Below are positions 59,682-64,000 of a DNA stretch of 64,000 bases, piece after piece (the stretch's first letter is position 1; each line of letters begins with the position of its first letter). The position numbers and the translations under genes were made by a program. The notes beneath the pieces are model-generated. The model was given only the letters and a program-made list of their open reading frames with translations. It searched no databases and was not told the DNA's origin. Source of the DNA: Haemophilus parainfluenzae (lineage in GTDB: Bacteria; Pseudomonadota; Gammaproteobacteria; Enterobacterales; Pasteurellaceae). The stretch spans positions 62,001 to 126,000 of the forward strand of contig NZ_QEPO01000002.1 in assembly GCF_003252725.1 (NCBI RefSeq), written 5' to 3'.

Positions 59682-60482
59682 ATGTCAGAAGAACAATCCA
59701 AACCCTTGGCCGCATTTCTTGCGATATTGCCAATTGGGTTGCTATTAATGGTCGAGTTTTTTATAGAATCTTTGCAACTTGCTGAAAAATTGATTCCTCA
59801 TTTAGCCTTTGGCGTGCTGATTGCCCAATTGCTTTGTTTAGTTGCCTTTATTAAAGGCGAAATTTGCCCAGGGCAGCGTGGACGTTTAATTAAAGCAAAT
59901 GTCTGTTTTGCACTTTATTGGTTCGTTTGGCTAGGGATGAGCCTGGCCTCACCACATCATTACGTGATGACTGATATTGTCAGCTTATGCGGGTTATCTG
60001 CCGTATATGCAGTGTGGAAACAACCTAAAGATGAAGTCGCTCGCCGTGGTTTTCTCTTAATGGCATCTTTGGTGAGTGGATTTGGTGTCATTGCGTATTT
60101 GATGATTTTCTTCGGCAATCCAACACCGAATTTCGTGCAGTATAATCCATTTGCACAAGCGGTGATGGGCGTATTGTTAGCGAATTTATGCTTATCTGTA
60201 TCTCGTAATCGTTTACAAGGTTTTATTGCATTACTGCCGTTATTGATGATTTTACTGCTTGCGCTAAATGCCTTGGCAGTACTGATCTTTATTATTTATC
60301 AAGGTGTAAGTGCGGTCAGTTTTGACGGTGTTTTTGCATACGGCATTTATTTCCTGCTTCACTTAGTGATGGCAGGTATTCTGCTTTTACATAGTGTGAA
60401 TAAATGGAAACTCAGTTATAACAGCTTGCTCATTTTGTTCTTTATGGCATCGAGTTTGCCAGTCTGGGGGATGTTTATTTAA
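59682..60482 (+). CDS. Polytopic membrane protein, unknown
   Basis: 266 aa with about eight hydrophobic helices. No motif I recognise. A short cytoplasmic loop WKQPKDEVARRG lies near residue 110. The stop overlaps the next start by one base (TAATG), so it is translationally coupled to a DMT exporter and may work with it. Contains an uptake sequence near 60310. No good Shine-Dalgarno before this ATG, and an overlapping upstream ATG in another frame is not supported. Confidence 0.75.
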   Translation: MSEEQSKPLAAFLAILPIGLLLMVEFFIESLQLAEKLIPHLAFGVLIAQLLCLVAFIKGEICPGQRGRLIKANVCFALYWFVWLGMSLASPHHYVMTDIVSLCGLSAVYAVWKQPKDEVARRGFLLMASLVSGFGVIAYLMIFFGNPTPNFVQYNPFAQAVMGVLLANLCLSVSRNRLQGFIALLPLLMILLLALNALAVLIFIIYQGVSAVSFDGVFAYGIYFLLHLVMAGILLLHSVNKWKLSYNSLLILFFMASSLPVWGMFI

Positions 60483-61360
60483 TGGATAAAATCAAATCTT
60501 ATGCCGCTCCGATGTTAGTGGTGGGGTGTGTGCTATTCGGTTTAGGAAGCCTGATTGTGAAATTTGTGCCAGTGGGTGGTTATGCCATTGCATTTTGGCG
60601 TTTATTGATTGCTTCTTTTATTTTCTGGTTTGTAATGAAATTAAAAAGACAGCGTTTTCCTAAAAGCCGTAAAGCGATCGTGTATGCCGTATTATCCGGT
60701 ATATTTTTAGCCTTTGATTTATCTTTTTGGCATGAAAGTGTCTATGCGGTAGGGCCGGGTATTTCAACATTACTAAATAGTCTGCAGATTTTCTTCTTGG
60801 CGGCAATTGGGTATTTATTCTTTGGCGAACGTCAAAGCAAACTACAAATGTTAAGTCTATTTTTAGCGGTTGTGGGTGTTGTTTTAATCACAGGGGAAGA
60901 ATTACAACATAATTTTGAAGGGATGTACGGCATCATCATTGGGCTCATTTCTGCAGGCATGCTTGCCGCTTCAATGATTATGATTAAAAAGGTGCACGAA
61001 GAAGAACCCACAGCTTTATTTCCATTAATGTTTATTCTGAGCGTGAGTGGTGCTTTGGTCTTAATTATTCCTTCGCTTATTTTTAATTACGATAACCTTT
61101 ATCCAACCACATTTACCGATTGGGGATTGGTATTTATTTATGGTACGGTGATGCAATGCTTAGCATGGGGAATGATTGCTTATACCATTCCTTACTTATC
61201 TTTAGGTTTAACCGGCTTATTACTTCTTTCTGAACCTGTGGTGGCGCTCATCATTGATTATTTTGGATTGGATAAGCCCATCAATCATTGGCAATGGGCG
61301 GGGGCAGTGCTGACATTAGTGGCGATTTATCTGGGCTCTCAAAAAAACAAAACCGCTTAA
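60482..61360 (+). CDS. EamA/DMT-superfamily transporter
   Basis: 292 aa, ten hydrophobic helices in two EamA repeats (about 10-140 and 150-288). GGYAIAFWRLLIASFIFWF and ALWHES-type FDLSFWHESVYAVGPGISTLL are typical of the first repeat, and GLTGLLLLSEPVVALIIDYF of the second. Members export metabolites or amino acids; the substrate cannot be predicted. Confidence 0.88.
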   Translation: MDKIKSYAAPMLVVGCVLFGLGSLIVKFVPVGGYAIAFWRLLIASFIFWFVMKLKRQRFPKSRKAIVYAVLSGIFLAFDLSFWHESVYAVGPGISTLLNSLQIFFLAAIGYLFFGERQSKLQMLSLFLAVVGVVLITGEELQHNFEGMYGIIIGLISAGMLAASMIMIKKVHEEEPTALFPLMFILSVSGALVLIIPSLIFNYDNLYPTTFTDWGLVFIYGTVMQCLAWGMIAYTIPYLSLGLTGLLLLSEPVVALIIDYFGLDKPINHWQWAGAVLTLVAIYLGSQKNKTA

Positions 61361-61363
61361 AAC

Positions 61364-61394
61364 AAAAAAGTGCGGTAAATTTCACCGCACTTTG
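61364..61394. terminator. Uptake-sequence terminator between EamA and ydcH-like genes
   Basis: AAGTGCGGT (61368-61376) and ACCGCACTT (61384-61392), flanked by A6 and TT, between convergent genes. Confidence 0.8.
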
Positions 61395-61412
61395 TCTTCA
61401 CATTAAACCAAA

Positions 61413-61631
61413 TTACTCAGCTGCTTTCTTTTTCAAGTATTGATAGAGCTCGTCTTTAATCCGTAATTTTTCTTTTTTCAAGTTCTCAATTTCCGTATGA
61501 GTAGCGAGTTCTATGTTATCAATCTTATTTTTGATCTCTTGGTCTAACACATTGTGTTTTTCAAACAAGCGATCAAAATAAGCATCTTTGTTTTTAAGCT
61601 TAGTGATTAAATCGCGAAATTCAGGAAACAT
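61413..61631 (-). CDS. YdcH-like DUF465 small protein
   Basis: 72 aa with GAGGAG before the ATG. The sequence is almost wholly helical and charged (FPEFRDLITKLKNKDAYFDRLFEKHNVLDQEI), which is the DUF465/YdcH signature, and it probably forms a helical hairpin. E. coli YdcH is 74 aa. Function unknown. Convergent with the EamA gene. Confidence 0.88.
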   Translation of the reverse strand: MFPEFRDLITKLKNKDAYFDRLFEKHNVLDQEIKNKIDNIELATHTEIENLKKEKLRIKDELYQYLKKKAAE

Positions 61632-61739
61632 AGGTTACTCCTCTTGGTTAACGTTCATTTTCATTATAGAACTTTTTTTTGCTGTTTCTAGTGTCTCATT
61701 CTCAGAATTTGACAGAGATCACAAAATTAAATCATGGCA

Positions 61740-61748
61740 AAGTGCGGT
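61740..61748 (+). repeat. DNA uptake sequence upstream of serS
   Basis: Exact AAGTGCGGT in the 238-bp divergent region between the ydcH-like gene and serS. Confidence 0.85.
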
Positions 61749-61860
61749 CATAAAATTGGATGTTTTTGAAGAGGTTAATAAAAGAAAAATCAGGGTTTTA
61801 ACTGGTTTATTTGCTCAAAGCACGCTAGAATAAAGGTATCTGTTTCATAATGAAAAATAG

Positions 61861-63159
<1,299 letters not shown>

Positions 63160-63181
63160 TCAAAAATATATAAATTCAATT

Positions 63182-63210
63182 TAGGGCTAATGTTTATTAG
63201 CCCTTTCTTT
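63182..63210 (+). terminator. Terminator after serS
   Basis: GGGCTAA TGTTTA TTAGCCC hairpin followed by TTTCTTTC. Confidence 0.85.
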
Positions 63211-63316
63211 CATCTAGAGAAATGAGATTTTTATTCTAGTCTTTGAGATAAATCCACATCAATATTCATGCATTTAGAGGTAATCTTATAAGGTATCAAT
63301 TTTTAGGAGAATAATA

Positions 63317-64000
63317 ATGACTGATAAACGACCATTTCCATTACCAACAGGGTATTTTGCTATTCCATTAGGTTTAAGCGCTTTATCTTTAGCTTGGTTG
63401 CATATGGGCGATACGCTCTCTTTTTCTCGAAATGTGAGTGATATTATTGGCATAACGTCTGTTTCAGTATGGGCACTTTTCGTCTTGCTCTGTATTTATA
63501 AAATGATTTATTTCTCTCAAGAAGTACGAGATGAATATTGTTGTCCGATACGTTTTTCTTTTCTCGCATTAATACCGATTACAACGATGTTAAGCGGGGA
63601 TGTTCTGTATCGTTGGTTTCCTCTTATTGGTGAGGGATTAATTTGGATCGGGACAATTGGACAATTATTGTTTGCCTCAGTGCGTATTAGTGCGTTATGG
63701 AAAGATGGCACATTTGAGGAAAAATCGACACTGCCACCTTTTTATTTGCCCTCTGTGGCGACTAACTTTACAAGTGCCTCATCATTAGCCTTGTTAGGCT
63801 ATCAAGATTTAGGCTATTTGTTCTTAGGTGCAGGGATGATTGCTTGGATTATTTATGAACCTGTGTTATTCCAACGTTTACGCGTGTTGCAGATTGAACC
63901 TCAATTTCGTCCAACCATGGGGATCATTCTCGCTCCAGCATTTGTGGGATCGTCGGCTTACTTATCGCTTAATGGGGGCGAGATCGATCTTTTCGTTAAG
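63317..64000 (+). CDS. tehA: Tellurite-resistance/dicarboxylate transporter TehA, 3'-partial
   Basis: The first 228 codons run open to the right edge. AGGAG precedes the ATG. Membrane protein of the SLAC1/TehA anion channel family: FPLPTGYFAIPLGLSALSLAW, RFSFLALIPITTMLSGDVLYRW, NFTSASSLALLGYQDLGYLFLGAGMIAWIIYEP. This is close to Haemophilus TehA, a trimer with ten helices per subunit gated by a conserved Phe that would lie beyond or near the cut. About 100 residues are missing, judging by the roughly 328-aa family length. Confidence 0.94.
   Translation, partial: MTDKRPFPLPTGYFAIPLGLSALSLAWLHMGDTLSFSRNVSDIIGITSVSVWALFVLLCIYKMIYFSQEVRDEYCCPIRFSFLALIPITTMLSGDVLYRWFPLIGEGLIWIGTIGQLLFASVRISALWKDGTFEEKSTLPPFYLPSVATNFTSASSLALLGYQDLGYLFLGAGMIAWIIYEPVLFQRLRVLQIEPQFRPTMGIILAPAFVGSSAYLSLNGGEIDLFVK

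Noticed and set aside
61588-61833. 81-aa ORF across the ydcH-like/serS divergent region
   Set aside because: Overlaps the ydcH-like start on the opposite strand, includes an uptake sequence and has no family resemblance.

Overview
The window is a chromosomal segment of a Pasteurellaceae bacterium of the Haemophilus/Aggregatibacter type, most likely Haemophilus parainfluenzae or a close relative. The evidence is the dense scatter of the Hin-type DNA uptake sequence AAGTGCGGT (singly, and as inverted pairs that double as terminators), low GC content, Haemophilus-like protein sequences (GyrA with S84/D88, TehA, LpxM) and E. coli-like local gene orders (aroC-mepA-yfcA, fldA-fur, ybfF/seqA, yafS/gloB). 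A complete sulfate assimilation locus argues against H. influenzae Rd, which to my knowledge lacks it. The species call is an inference.

Layout. 1-3.1 kb: end of the pyruvate dehydrogenase operon (aceF partial, lpd). 3.2-10 kb: NlpC/P60 lipoprotein, an orphan UmuD-like protein behind a LexA box, sstT, a ModF-like ABC ATPase, an SPFH/NfeD pair, a quinone-reductase-like flavoprotein and a TorD-type chaperone. 10-18.8 kb: gyrA, ycaO, a YegP-like protein, yafS/gloB, hemA and a phosphodiester glycosidase. 18.9-19.3 kb: tRNA-Met, tRNA-Leu and two identical tRNA-Gln genes. 19.4-21.6 kb: a lipoprotein of unknown function and prfC.

22.0-26.5 kb: the most unusual part. Six consecutive same-strand genes encode exported proteins: two tiny proteins made almost entirely of Gly/Asn/Ser/Val repeats, a small two-cysteine protein, a large lipoprotein that looks like a CsgG-type outer-membrane secretion subunit fused to a peptidoglycan-binding and a DUF4384-like domain, a Sel1-like repeat protein, and a pentapeptide-repeat protein whose N-terminus carries the same motif as the tiny repeat proteins. 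I read this as a curli-like secretion/assembly system for small repeat subunits that is distinct from csgBAC/csgDEFG. The function is inferred.

26.6-29.8 kb: purC with a PurR box, a YeeZ-like dehydrogenase, argG. 29.8-42.1 kb: sulfate import and reduction. cysTWA diverges from a sulfate-binding lipoprotein gene followed by cysG, cysH, cysD, cysN, cysJ and cysI. CysH has the cysteine pattern of an APS reductase and no cysC is present, so sulfate probably goes to APS to sulfite to sulfide without PAPS. 42.2-49.5 kb: fur, fldA, ybfF, seqA, menE and an MscK-like channel. 49.5-57 kb: aroC, mepA, yfcA, lpxM, apt, dnaX, yedI. 57-64 kb: proA, a small membrane protein, a TRIC-type channel, two membrane proteins, a YdcH-like protein, serS and the 5' part of tehA.
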